Below the pieces are notes generated by a model. That model had not been told where the DNA came from and did no database searches. It saw only the letters and a program-made list of their open reading frames with translations. From a virus, in the IMG/VR virus record IMGVR_UViG_3300027985_000052, positions 1-42,565 of that record: a DNA stretch of 42,565 nt. One strand, written 5' to 3'. Positions 15,188-21,590 of this stretch are shown here, piece after piece (position 1 is the stretch's first letter; every line of letters begins with the position of its first letter). The position numbers and the translations under genes were made by a program.

Positions 15188-15705
15188 TGACACCGGATAA
15201 ACTAGCCAAGTCAGGCACCGAACACGCGCACCAAGTCGCGTTATTCGCTTATACCGCCGTTGCATATCGTCACGGCTTCGACGTTGCTGACGCATGGTGC
15301 AAAGAAGGCAATGAAGCATTTAAGGCCAGCGCATACAAAGCGGGCGACCCGCCAGCCGTCCCGGCCCTTGAATGGTTTCACGCGATACCCAACGGCGGAA
15401 GCCGGGGCGACGACGACAAGTCGCGCAAGATACGCGGGGCGCAACTGAAGGCCGAAGGCGTGCGGCAAGGCGTTGCCGACACTTTCCTTCCTTGGCCCGT
15501 CGGCCCTTGGCACGGTCTTTATATCGAAATGAAGAAGCCAGACCAACGGCCTAAAACGTCGAAGTCTAAAGGCGGAATGTCAGACGAACAAATTGAATTC
15601 GGCGAATACGCGAAAAAGGTTGGCTTCGGCTTTATGACGTGTTACAGTTGGGAACATGCCGCAAGCGTTTTGCGGTCTTATATCGAATGGCAACCGAAGG
15701 AGTAA
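15187..15705 (+). CDS. VRR-NUC-domain nuclease
   Basis: 172 residues. The VRR-NUC core reads clearly: FHAIPNGGSR, then GAQLKAEGVRQGVADTFLP, then GLYIEMKKP (the E-x-K of the active site), then MSDEQIEFGEYAKKVGFGFMTCYSWEHA. This family cuts branched DNA or acts in repair, and free-standing copies are common in phages next to replication genes. It overlaps the DksA/TraR-like gene by one base. With endonuclease VII and the PD-(D/E)XK nuclease it gives the phage three structure- or end-directed nucleases. Confidence 0.9.
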   Translation: MTPDKLAKSGTEHAHQVALFAYTAVAYRHGFDVADAWCKEGNEAFKASAYKAGDPPAVPALEWFHAIPNGGSRGDDDKSRKIRGAQLKAEGVRQGVADTFLPWPVGPWHGLYIEMKKPDQRPKTSKSKGGMSDEQIEFGEYAKKVGFGFMTCYSWEHAASVLRSYIEWQPKE

Positions 15706-15710
15706 ATCAA

Positions 15711-15950
15711 ATGAAACTTTCAATTGAAGACTTGACAGGTAATGACCCGGAAAAGGCCGCACTTTGTTTGCGCGCTGTTATCTTGCTTAATGGCGAAAAA
15801 GTCGAAATGTGCATTGAAGCCGACGAAGAAGAAGGTTACATTGTACGAAACGCCGTTGACGAAAACGGGCAAATTTACCTTGACGGCGAAGAAGTAGCAA
15901 CCGAACGCCTTGAAGGTGAAGTTCGTATTATTGACCCTGAAAAGGAGTAA
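15711..15950 (+). CDS. Hypothetical acidic protein, 79 aa
   Basis: I do not recognise it. The start is the ATG at 15711 (MKLSIEDLTG), preceded by AAGGAG, rather than the farther-upstream start at 15639 inside the nuclease gene. It is strongly acidic and appears to be mostly beta strands (AVILLNGEKVEMCIEADEEEGYIVR). It lies 5 bp after the VRR-NUC gene. Small acidic phage proteins can mimic DNA or inhibit host enzymes, but nothing here proves that. Confidence 0.68.
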   Translation: MKLSIEDLTGNDPEKAALCLRAVILLNGEKVEMCIEADEEEGYIVRNAVDENGQIYLDGEEVATERLEGEVRIIDPEKE

Positions 15951-15955
15951 GTCGA

Positions 15956-16165
15956 ATGTCTGACGCAACCAAAGCGGCGCAAATAGCCGCAACACTGTTC
16001 AACGAAGGCCGAAGCGTGAACGAAGTTATTTCGACGTTGTACGAACCGGAAGACTTCGAACAATACCGTTTCTTTGAAGCGAACGGCTTCTTGTATATGG
16101 AAGACGACGACGGGCGCTTTCCCGCTGTCAAAGTCTGTCAAGTGCCCGAAAGTGGCAAGGAGTAA
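15956..16165 (+). CDS. Hypothetical protein, 69 aa
   Basis: Unknown. The N-terminal half is helical (KAAQIAATLFNEGRSVNEVISTLY), which looks like a small three-helix or HTH-like fold. The C-terminal half is acidic and aromatic (FLYMEDDDGRFPAVKVCQV). AAAGGAG lies 7 bases before the ATG. One of five small genes in tandem. Confidence 0.65.
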   Translation: MSDATKAAQIAATLFNEGRSVNEVISTLYEPEDFEQYRFFEANGFLYMEDDDGRFPAVKVCQVPESGKE

Positions 16166-16170
16166 AAACA

Positions 16171-16368
16171 ATGCCTAAACTTTTCACCGTACACTTTACT
16201 TTAACAGCAACCGGCGAACGTCAAGCCGACACCGTAACAGCCTACAGCCCCAAAGACGCCGAACAGCTTGTTCGCAAAGCGTATGCCGGGCAACCTTTGG
16301 CCGTGCGTAAGGTCAAGTTCGTCAAGGGGTCAGGCAATGAACACCAACAACGAAGCGAACGCGGTTAA
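16171..16368 (+). CDS. Hypothetical protein, 65 aa
   Basis: Unknown. A short beta-alpha-beta pattern is suggested by LFTVHFTLTATGERQADTVTAYSPKDAEQLVRKAY, similar in style to small phage proteins that pair a sheet with one helix. Good AAGGAG upstream. Its last 32 bp overlap the start of the next gene in another frame, where the basic GNEHQQRSERG tail is read. Confidence 0.62.
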   Translation: MPKLFTVHFTLTATGERQADTVTAYSPKDAEQLVRKAYAGQPLAVRKVKFVKGSGNEHQQRSERG

Positions 16369-16540
16369 ACAAATTGAAGACGTGTTGAAAGCGGCAAAGG
16401 CTGAAGGTTCCGACGTGTGCCGCATTTTAACGCAAGTTTGCGCCAATCACTTATTTAGTGACGAAAGCGACACTTGCCACGTTAACGGCGTAGAATTTGG
16501 CGCGCGTATTAACGAACTTGCGTTGAATAATACGAAGTAG
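16337..16540 (+). CDS. Hypothetical protein, 67 aa
   Basis: Unknown. I use the ATG at 16337 (MNTNNEANAVKQ), which has AAGGGG 7 bases upstream, not the more distant start at 16268. The sequence is helical (AVKQIEDVLKAAKAEGSDVCRILTQVCANHLF) and then VNGVEFGARINELAL. It is the last gene before the promoter at 16563. Confidence 0.62.
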   Translation: MNTNNEANAVKQIEDVLKAAKAEGSDVCRILTQVCANHLFSDESDTCHVNGVEFGARINELALNNTK

Positions 16541-16562
16541 TTCACAAAGTAGCGAATAAGGC

Positions 16563-16591
16563 TTGACGCCTTCGAAGTTTCGTCGTATATT
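16563..16591 (+). promoter_or_regulatory. Sigma70-type promoter
   Basis: -35 TTGACG (16563-16568), 17-bp spacer, -10 TATATT (16586-16591), reading into the 16626 gene, which has AAGGAG before its ATG. It is among the closest to consensus of the rightward promoters. Confidence 0.85.
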
Positions 16592-16625
16592 TAACTTATA
16601 GATTGAACGCGAAGGAGTAAGCACA

Positions 16626-16916
16626 ATGCAAACAGAAATTCGAATTCTTGGCGGGCTTCCGGTAACGGTTGAATTCACAACATGCCCCGCCGAACCCGAT
16701 GTTGGTATTATGAACGACTATATCGACGAATGGTCGATTGTTGAAGTAAACGGCAAGCCTTGCAAGAAGTCGCCCGACTGGCTTTACACCCGAATTGATA
16801 ACACCAAGGGCGAAGAAGACCGAATTATTGTTGAATGCTTCGACGCGTTGAATGACGCACGCGAACAAGCTTCAATTGACGCCGCCGAAGCCCGCGCGGA
16901 TTTTTACGAATGGTAA
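16626..16916 (+). CDS. Hypothetical acidic protein, 96 aa
   Basis: Unknown. It reads as strands then helix: EIRILGGLPVTVEFTTCPAEPDVGIMNDYIDEWSIVEVNGKPC, then a helical acidic end ECFDALNDAREQASIDAAEARADFYEW. First gene behind the strong promoter at 16563-16591, so it is probably expressed at high level. Confidence 0.7.
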   Translation: MQTEIRILGGLPVTVEFTTCPAEPDVGIMNDYIDEWSIVEVNGKPCKKSPDWLYTRIDNTKGEEDRIIVECFDALNDAREQASIDAAEARADFYEW

Positions 16917-16931
16917 TAAAGGTGTAGTGTT

Positions 16932-17057
16932 ATGAGCGAACAACAAGTTTCAAATCTAGTCGTTGAAGTTGCAAAAGAGTTGCCGAATATGCCGTTGATT
17001 GATATTATCAAGTTTCTATCGGTCGCAAGTTCAAAGTTAAAGGAAACCAAAACATGA
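16932..17057 (+). CDS. Small hypothetical protein, 41 aa
   Basis: A complete short frame, MSEQQVSNLVVEVAKELPNM and on to TGA at 17055-17057. It looks like two short helices with a hydrophobic face (PLIDIIKFLSVASSKLKE). Upstream AAAGGTG is about 9 bases from the ATG. Its stop overlaps the next ATG (ATGA), the first of two such couplings in a row, which supports it as a real gene. Confidence 0.6.
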   Translation: MSEQQVSNLVVEVAKELPNMPLIDIIKFLSVASSKLKETKT

Positions 17058-17191
17058 AAATTGCCTTGTTGTGTTTCGTATGTCTAAGCGTCGGCGTGTG
17101 CCTTGGCTACTTTATCGCCGCACTTATGTTCATTGCCCGTCAAGCTGACGACGAAGCCGACAAGGCCGAACGAAAGGAGCGCCCCAAATGA
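17054..17191 (+). CDS. Small single-span membrane protein, 45 aa
   Basis: Residues 2-28 (KIALLCFVCLSVGVCLGYF and on) form a clear membrane segment rich in cysteine and glycine. The remainder (RQADDEADKAERKERPK) is charged and would face the cytoplasm or periplasm. It starts within the stop of the preceding gene (ATGA) and ends in the start of the next (ATGA). Function unknown; small membrane proteins of phage early regions often act in superinfection exclusion or host takeover. Confidence 0.6.
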   Translation: MKIALLCFVCLSVGVCLGYFIAALMFIARQADDEADKAERKERPK

Positions 17192-17334
17192 TTTCAACTA
17201 TCTGTTACATTATTTCAGCCTTGGCCCTGTTGAACGCCTATCGCCTGAAGCGAAACCAAATGAAGGCCGATAAGCACAACCGCCAAATTCAAGAACGCGC
17301 CCTTGTCGAAGGAGCGCGCAACAATCGCTTTTAA
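17188..17334 (+). CDS. Small membrane-anchored protein, 48 aa
   Basis: An N-terminal hydrophobic segment, MISTICYIISALALLNAY, is followed by a basic tail (RLKRNQMKADKHNRQIQERALVEGARNNRF). The basic side should stay in the cytoplasm. Translational coupling to the previous gene by ATGA, with AAAGGAGCGCC ahead of the start. Function unknown. Confidence 0.6.
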   Translation: MISTICYIISALALLNAYRLKRNQMKADKHNRQIQERALVEGARNNRF

Positions 17335-17343
17335 GGTGGTAAT

Positions 17344-17733
17344 ATGGCCGACTTGGAAAAGATACGGTTGAACCGTATTCGTCTTGATTCGTGCGCCTTG
17401 CACAAGTTCGAAGTTGCCGGGCTTACTGTCGAAGCTATTCAACAGGGCTTTGGTAAGAAGGTTCGTTGTACTGAATGCCGGGGCGAAATGCCGCTTGTTG
17501 AAGCCAACCAATACGTTCGGGGCGTGCTTGCCGCTGGCGGCTATCCGCTTGAAGTGTGGGCAGACTTCCACAACCCCGGCGAAGAATTGCAAACGTGTTG
17601 CCCGCAATGTATCGGTCGAACTTACGTCGAACCAAGGCCGAACGATTTCTTCGATTGTGACTTGTGCGAATCGACGGGTTTTGTTACAGTATCAACAGCC
17701 CGAACATTTCTGAAGGAGCAAAACGAATGTTAA
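17344..17733 (+). CDS. Hypothetical zinc-ribbon protein, 129 aa
   Basis: Three cysteine pairs of the form CxxC are seen, CTECRGEM, CCPQCIGR and CDLCESTGF, spaced like the zinc-binding region of DnaJ-like proteins. The N-terminal 40 residues look helical (ADLEKIRLNRIRLDSCALHKFEV). A zinc-stabilised protein- or nucleic-acid-binding role is likely; nothing more can be said. It overlaps the next gene by 7 bp. Confidence 0.7.
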   Translation: MADLEKIRLNRIRLDSCALHKFEVAGLTVEAIQQGFGKKVRCTECRGEMPLVEANQYVRGVLAAGGYPLEVWADFHNPGEELQTCCPQCIGRTYVEPRPNDFFDCDLCESTGFVTVSTARTFLKEQNEC

Positions 17734-18059
17734 ACCATGACCAAATAATGAACTTGAAGCTTGTCAAGTTTCCAGACGGCGAAATTGTCAGCGTTGACAC
17801 CGACAACAAAACCGGCGAACTTGTGTTTGCCAACGGGTCGGTTCACGAAGAATATTACAACCTTCTTCGCGCTTCCGCCGTGCTTTACCAGACGTTGCAC
17901 TTTCAAGGCGTTGCGCTTCAACAGCTTGTTGAAGCCGCCGAAGCAATTGGGGCCGACGGTATCGTTCCGACGCTTAACCAAATGAAAGGGCCAATCGAAT
18001 TCGCGCTTCTTCTTGCCGAACAAGGCGTTGAAAGCTATCTTCAGGAACCGAAGCAATGA
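17727..18059 (+). CDS. Hypothetical protein, 110 aa
   Basis: Unknown. The start is the ATG at 17727 (MLNHDQIMNLKLV), with AAGGAG upstream, rather than 17664, which lies deep in the previous gene. The first half is beta-like (LVKFPDGEIVSVDTDNKTGELVFANGSV) and the second helical (YNLLRASAVLYQTLHFQGVAL). It overlaps genes on both sides by a few bases. Confidence 0.68.
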   Translation: MLNHDQIMNLKLVKFPDGEIVSVDTDNKTGELVFANGSVHEEYYNLLRASAVLYQTLHFQGVALQQLVEAAEAIGADGIVPTLNQMKGPIEFALLLAEQGVESYLQEPKQ

Positions 18060-18256
18060 AGAACAAACTATTGACAGGAATTGGCATAATAATTGCCGTC
18101 GTTTTGTTCGGCATTGTTGGCCGTATGGATTACGAAGACGAACTTAAAAGTCAAGCGCATTATTGTGAAATGGTAAGCGAAGGCGCTTGGCCTGACTTCA
18201 AAGGAATTTTCGAAGAAAGTTGCACTTTCGACGAAAAAAGGGTTGACGACGAATAG
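18056..18256 (+). CDS. Small membrane-anchored protein, 66 aa
   Basis: Residues 5-22 (LLTGIGIIIAVVLFGIVG) form a membrane or uncleaved signal segment. The rest, YCEMVSEGAWPDFKGIFEESC, is a pattern I recognise from small conserved phage proteins found beside lysis or accessory genes, without known activity. Two cysteines in the outer part may pair if it is periplasmic. Its stop codon lies in the promoter at 18243-18271. Confidence 0.75.
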   Translation: MKNKLLTGIGIIIAVVLFGIVGRMDYEDELKSQAHYCEMVSEGAWPDFKGIFEESCTFDEKRVDDE

Positions 18257-18271
18257 TCGTCGGCCTATTAT
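18243..18271 (+). promoter_or_regulatory. Sigma70-type promoter with an inverted repeat in its spacer region
   Basis: -35 TTGACG (18243-18248), 17-bp spacer, -10 TATTAT (18266-18271). The -35 and spacer contain the inverted repeat GACGAC-GAATA-GTCGTC (18245-18261), which could be an operator or a small hairpin for the upstream message. A second dyad, TTGCCG-AAA-CGGCAA, follows near 18277. It drives the 18322 gene. Confidence 0.75.
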
Positions 18272-18321
18272 CAACCTTGCCGAAACGGCAAATTTAACTT
18301 TAACCGAAAGGAGCCTTAAAA

Positions 18322-18870
18322 ATGGAACGCGCAAAGAAACCAACCGAAAAAGAACTTGACCTTCTGGCAAATATCGTCGAAGCTACCAATTCCGAAAGCG
18401 GCATGTTGTTTGTCGCTGAATCTGAAACGACGAAGCTTGTTGAACTTGGTCTTGTTGAAATCAACGTTACCATGACCGACGACGACGGCAACGTTGCAAC
18501 CCGCGCAACTGAAGAAGGTATTTCCAAAATGACCGAAACAACTGAAACCCCGAACACCGAAACCGCTGACGCTACCGAATCCAAAGCTTCAGGCTTTGAA
18601 CTGGAAAGCGGCATTGCCCTTCCGACCGTTCGTCGCGGTGGCCGTGGTGCCAACGTGTACCCGTTCGACGATATGGACGTTGGGCACTCCTTCCACGTCC
18701 CGGTTAGCGAAGACAAGCCGAACCCGGCGAAGTCGCTTGCTTCGACTGTTTCAAGCGCAACAGCGCGTTACAAAGACGAAGACGGCAACGTTACCCGCAA
18801 GTTCGTTGTTCGTTCTGTCGGCGACGAAGACCCGAAAGGCGCGGGCGCACGCGTATTCCGCGTCGAATAA
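18322..18870 (+). CDS. Conserved phage protein, 182 aa (winged-helix-like N-terminus)
   Basis: Residues 1-70 resemble a small winged helix (EKELDLLANIVEATNSESGMLFVAES...TTKLVELGLVEIN...ATRATEEGISKM). A Thr/Glu-rich linker (70-90) follows. The C-terminal part, SGIALPTVRRGGRGANVYPFDDMDVGHSFHVP, then SSATARYKDEDGNVTRKFVVRSV, is a module I know as a frequent stand-alone phage protein of unknown function. The gene is alone between a good promoter and a strong terminator and has AAAGGAG, suggesting high expression and possibly a regulatory role. Confidence 0.75.
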   Translation: MERAKKPTEKELDLLANIVEATNSESGMLFVAESETTKLVELGLVEINVTMTDDDGNVATRATEEGISKMTETTETPNTETADATESKASGFELESGIALPTVRRGGRGANVYPFDDMDVGHSFHVPVSEDKPNPAKSLASTVSSATARYKDEDGNVTRKFVVRSVGDEDPKGAGARVFRVE

Positions 18871-18895
18871 GCTTCGGCTTTAAACCCCGCTTTGG

Positions 18896-18926
18896 AACCC
18901 CGGCCTAAAAACCGGGGTTTCTTTTT
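18896..18926 (+). terminator. Intrinsic terminator before the lysis genes
   Basis: Stem AACCCCGG / CCGGGGTT with an 8-base loop, followed by TCTTTTTG. It separates the accessory cluster from the lysis cassette. Confidence 0.92.
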
Positions 18927-18982
18927 GCCTAAAATTTGCTATCCTGTCCGATAACTTCAACACACGTCTTCAGGGGTTCGCC

Positions 18983-19504
18983 ATGAACAACGAACATAAC
19001 GACCGCCCTTCGTGGCTTATTGCCGCGTTTTCGTATTTGGGCCTTTGGGAATGGAAGGGAAGCGACCACAACCCGAAGATTCTTGAATGGTGGTCGAAGA
19101 TTCGTGCCCCATTTACCGACGACGAAACGCCGTGGTGTGCCGGATACGTCGGCGGAATCCTTGAAGAATGCGGCATTCGTTCGACGCGTTCAGCCGCCGC
19201 GCGTTCGTATATGAAATGGGGCTTCGAACTATCCGGCCCCGCTGTCGGTTCAATCGTCGTATTCTGGCGCGGCAAGCCCGACGGTTGGTCGGGTCATGTT
19301 GGCTTTGTCGTCGGCAAAGACCAAGCCGGAAACTTAATGGTATTGGGCGGCAACCAAGGCAACCAAGTTACGGTTCGACCTTTCGACACTTCGCGCGTTC
19401 TTTCGTATCGTTGGCCCGACACCGAACTTCACCCCGAACGAATCGGGTTCCATAACTTGCCGGTCGTTAAATCCGACGGCAAACTTTCAACTAATGAGGC
19501 GTAA
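18983..19504 (+). CDS. Endolysin (TIGR02594-type, NlpC/P60/CHAP-like fold)
   Basis: 173 residues. TPWCAGYVGGILEECG holds the catalytic Cys52 and GHVGFVVG the catalytic His105. LGGNQGNQV and VLSYRWP complete the signature of the TIGR02594 peptidoglycan hydrolases. It would cleave cell-wall peptide links at lysis. There is no signal peptide, so release should depend on a holin, and two candidates follow. The opening DRPSWLIAAFSYLGLWEWKGSDHNPKILEW is standard for this group. No good promoter is visible in the 56 bp between the terminator and the ATG. Confidence 0.9.
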   Translation: MNNEHNDRPSWLIAAFSYLGLWEWKGSDHNPKILEWWSKIRAPFTDDETPWCAGYVGGILEECGIRSTRSAAARSYMKWGFELSGPAVGSIVVFWRGKPDGWSGHVGFVVGKDQAGNLMVLGGNQGNQVTVRPFDTSRVLSYRWPDTELHPERIGFHNLPVVKSDGKLSTNEA

Positions 19505-19509
19505 CCGTA

Positions 19510-20040
19510 ATGGCAAATATGAAGCTATATATCGGCGGCGCGCTTCTTGCCGTCGCATTCTTGGCCGGTTGGACAATTCAAGGTTGGCGAAGCGACGCGG
19601 TTATTGCAAATATGCAAGCCGACGCCGACAAAGCCGCCAAAGAAGCCCAAGCGCAAGCCCAAGCTAAAACCGACCGAATCAACGAACTTCAAGACGAACT
19701 TGCGCAAACAGTCGCCGAAAAACAGGCGCTTGAATCGCAAGAAGCGGAAGTTGTAACGCGTACCATAACCGAAAAGGTGATTGAATATGTTAAAAGCCCC
19801 GACGCTGGCAATTGCAATTTGCCTAATCAGTGGGTGCGCGTCCATGACGCCGCCGCCCGTGGAATGCCCCCAACCGAAGACACCGAAGCCCCCGGCGGAA
19901 CTAATGACACCGCCAGCGGAATTACAGACATTGAAGCCCTTCAAGTCACAACCGGAAATTACGCAACCTGTAACGCAATAGCGACCCGGCTTCGCAATCT
20001 TCAATTGTGGGCAAAGGGGTTGCAAAATGCCGAACAGTAA
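19510..20040 (+). CDS. Rz: Inner-membrane spanin subunit (Rz-like)
   Basis: 176 residues: one N-terminal membrane segment (about 5-24, LYIGGALLAVAFLAGW), then a long alpha-helical coiled coil (about 30-85, rich in Q, A, E and K), then a periplasmic tail. It would span the periplasm and, with the Rz1 lipoprotein encoded inside it, fuse the two membranes at the end of lysis. The gene lies 5 bp after the endolysin and overlaps the holin candidate by 14 bp. Assignment rests on topology, position and the nested lipoprotein, the usual hallmarks of Rz/Rz1. Confidence 0.88.
   Translation: MANMKLYIGGALLAVAFLAGWTIQGWRSDAVIANMQADADKAAKEAQAQAQAKTDRINELQDELAQTVAEKQALESQEAEVVTRTITEKVIEYVKSPDAGNCNLPNQWVRVHDAAARGMPPTEDTEAPGGTNDTASGITDIEALQVTTGNYATCNAIATRLRNLQLWAKGLQNAEQ
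19787..19981 (+). CDS. Rz1: Outer-membrane spanin lipoprotein (Rz1-like), nested inside Rz
   Basis: 64 residues from the ATG at 19787 in a different frame of the Rz gene. A lipoprotein signal peptide, MLKAPTLAIAICLISGCASM, has a lipobox ending ISGC, and the mature part is proline-rich (TPPPVECPQPKTPKPPAELM). AAAGGTGA lies 6 bases before this ATG; a TTG two codons earlier is less likely. It should be anchored in the outer membrane and pair with Rz, which implies a Gram-negative host. Confidence 0.9.
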   Translation: MLKAPTLAIAICLISGCASMTPPPVECPQPKTPKPPAELMTPPAELQTLKPFKSQPEITQPVTQ

Positions 20041-20305
20041 AGACGCATTTGACGCAATGGTTGGCGAAGTGTTCAAGCAACCTTTACATAAGACGCTTAG
20101 GCAATATCGGCTTATGACCGTATTTGTTTTAGGCTGTTCAATTGATATTATGTATCGGCTTCTTGGCATACTTGAAGAAGCGAACCGTCTAAGCGAAGGC
20201 CAGCAAATCGCCGCAATTGTCGGCCTTGCAACCGCACTTATAACAGCGATTTGGAAAGGCATTGCGAACTTATCCGAACCGCATAAAGAAGACTTTAAAG
20301 AATAA
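20027..20305 (+). CDS. Putative holin with two membrane segments
   Basis: 92 residues with two hydrophobic spans (about 29-49, LMTVFVLGCSIDIMYRLLGIL, and about 60-82, QIAAIVGLATALITAIWKGIANL), a charged N-terminus and a charged C-terminal tail (SEPHKEDFKE). Size, topology and place between the spanins and the rest of the lysis cassette fit a class II holin. Exact family not recognised. Confidence 0.68.
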   Translation: MPNSKDAFDAMVGEVFKQPLHKTLRQYRLMTVFVLGCSIDIMYRLLGILEEANRLSEGQQIAAIVGLATALITAIWKGIANLSEPHKEDFKE

Positions 20306-20314
20306 GGGTTTTGT

Positions 20315-20605
20315 ATGTCGGTTGAACTAACGTTTACGCTTATAGGGATTGGGCTAACCGTGGTCGCAATTATCGGCGGAATCATTGTGCGGGATAGGCA
20401 AGTAATGAAAGCAATTCAAGACGGCGACAACGTACTTCACGCGCGCGTTACACGGGTTCAAGAAGAATACGTTCGCCGGGACGATTTGAACGGGCACATT
20501 TCCAGTATTGAAAACAGCGTAAACCAAATGCGCGAAGAACAGCGCGAAACAAACCGCCGAATAGACGCGCTTTTAACGGCCATGACGAACAACGCCAAGA
20601 AATAA
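20315..20605 (+). CDS. Single-span membrane protein with coiled coil (holin or antiholin candidate)
   Basis: 96 residues: a membrane segment at about 5-25 (LTFTLIGIGLTVVAIIGGIIV), then a helical, coiled-coil region (ISSIENSVNQMREEQRETNRRIDALL). The topology is that of small phage proteins that partner a holin. Last gene of the lysis group; it ends only a few bases before the -35 box of the late promoter. Either it or the preceding gene could be the pore former. Confidence 0.62.
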   Translation: MSVELTFTLIGIGLTVVAIIGGIIVRDRQVMKAIQDGDNVLHARVTRVQEEYVRRDDLNGHISSIENSVNQMREEQRETNRRIDALLTAMTNNAKK

Positions 20606-20608
20606 AGC

Positions 20609-20637
20609 TTGCCCAAAAGCCGGGCGCGGCTTATATT
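20609..20637 (+). promoter_or_regulatory. Late promoter ahead of the packaging genes
   Basis: -35 TTGCCC (20609-20614), 17-bp spacer, -10 TATATT (20632-20637). It lies between the lysis cassette and the small terminase gene and could drive the structural operon. The -35 is the weakest of the set, which may mean that it needs an activator. Confidence 0.65.
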
Positions 20638-20665
20638 TAATACAAACTTTTAAGGTGCGCCCGCA

Positions 20666-21121
20666 ATGTCAGACGAAGAACTAAAAGCCGAATATGCCCG
20701 GCTGTTACTCAAAATAAGCGACCCGTTCAAAGCGGCGTTGCAACTGTTCCCCGATAATACGTCGCGCGCCCTTCGTGTTGCTAACGAATGGCCGACCGAC
20801 TCCGAAGTTATCGCGGCGCAAGCCGAACTTCTTGAAGAAGGCGGCGAACTTTCCTTTTTGCCCACAAAAGCCGACTTCGCCCGTCACCTATGGGATAAGA
20901 TGCAAGAAGAACGGCTTTCGCCTGAAGATTACGCGAAGCTTGGCAAGCTTTATGCCGACGTTCGCGGATTTATCGAAAAGCCGCAAACCACTATTAACAA
21001 CAATAACAACGTGACAAATAATCGCGTCATGGTTGTTCGTGAAAATGGAAGCGACGAAGATTGGGAAGCGAAGCTTCGTAAGCAACAGGACAACTTAACG
21101 AATGCTTCAACCAAACATTAA
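20666..21121 (+). CDS. Terminase small subunit
   Basis: 151 residues. A helical N-terminal part (YARLLLKISDPFKAALQLFPDNTSRALRVANEWPTDSEVIAAQAEL) fits a DNA-binding terminase small subunit. It is followed by a helical middle and an asparagine-rich hinge (TTINNNNNVTNNRVMVV). It would recognise the packaging site and load the large subunit. It is the first late gene after the promoter at 20609. Its end overlaps the endonuclease VII gene by 20 bp. Confidence 0.8.
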   Translation: MSDEELKAEYARLLLKISDPFKAALQLFPDNTSRALRVANEWPTDSEVIAAQAELLEEGGELSFLPTKADFARHLWDKMQEERLSPEDYAKLGKLYADVRGFIEKPQTTINNNNNVTNNRVMVVRENGSDEDWEAKLRKQQDNLTNASTKH

Positions 21122-21590
21122 ACATTCAAAGGCGGTTGCCGAAGCCAATAAGAAACGCGCCAATTCCGATAAAGAAACCGCGCGCGCTGAAGGTCGTAAT
21201 ATTTACGTCGGCAAACCGTGTAAGCGCGGTCATAGTGGCGAACGTTACGTTTCAAATTCGCAATGTGTCGAATGTTTGAAACTTAAAACAAAGCGTTTGC
21301 GAAAGTCGAAACCTGAACAGTTCGAACAATACAACCGTAAAAGCTGGCTTAAAAAAGCATACGGCTTAACTGTTGAAGAATTCGAACAAATGGTTGAAGC
21401 GCAAAGCAATAAATGCGCTATTTGTGAAAAGGATTTGACAAACGATTTACATGTTGACCATTGTCATTCAACCGGAAAAGTTCGCGGGCTTTTGTGTTCG
21501 GCTTGCAATAAAGGAATTGGTCATTTTGGCGATTCAAGCGAACTTTTAATTAAGGCGGCGGGGTATTGTAAACATCATGCAAACCGCTGA
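21102..21590 (+). CDS. Recombination endonuclease VII (HNH/His-Me finger, T4 gp49-like)
   Basis: 162 residues. YGLTVEEFEQMVEAQSNKC is followed by the ICEKDL...HVDHCHSTGKVRGLLCSACNKGIGHF core, with zinc-binding cysteine pairs and the catalytic H in VDHCH. It ends SSELLIKAAGY, as in T4 endonuclease VII. An upstream basic region has two more Cys pairs (KPCKRGH, QCVECLK). It resolves branched DNA, which must be cleared before packaging. It sits between the terminase subunits, overlapping small by 20 bp and large by 14 bp. The gene is somewhat AT-richer than its neighbours. Confidence 0.92.
   Translation: MLQPNIKHSKAVAEANKKRANSDKETARAEGRNIYVGKPCKRGHSGERYVSNSQCVECLKLKTKRLRKSKPEQFEQYNRKSWLKKAYGLTVEEFEQMVEAQSNKCAICEKDLTNDLHVDHCHSTGKVRGLLCSACNKGIGHFGDSSELLIKAAGYCKHHANR

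Noticed and set aside
18927-18982. A promoter for the lysis cassette
   Set aside because: There is a TATCCT and a GATAAC but no acceptable -35 box at 16-18 bp, so I did not list one. Lysis genes may be read from upstream or need an activator.
19525-20385. A 286-codon minus-strand frame opposite the spanin genes
   Set aside because: It opposes the spanin pair and holin candidate, has no ribosome site, and its composition is that of an antisense shadow.
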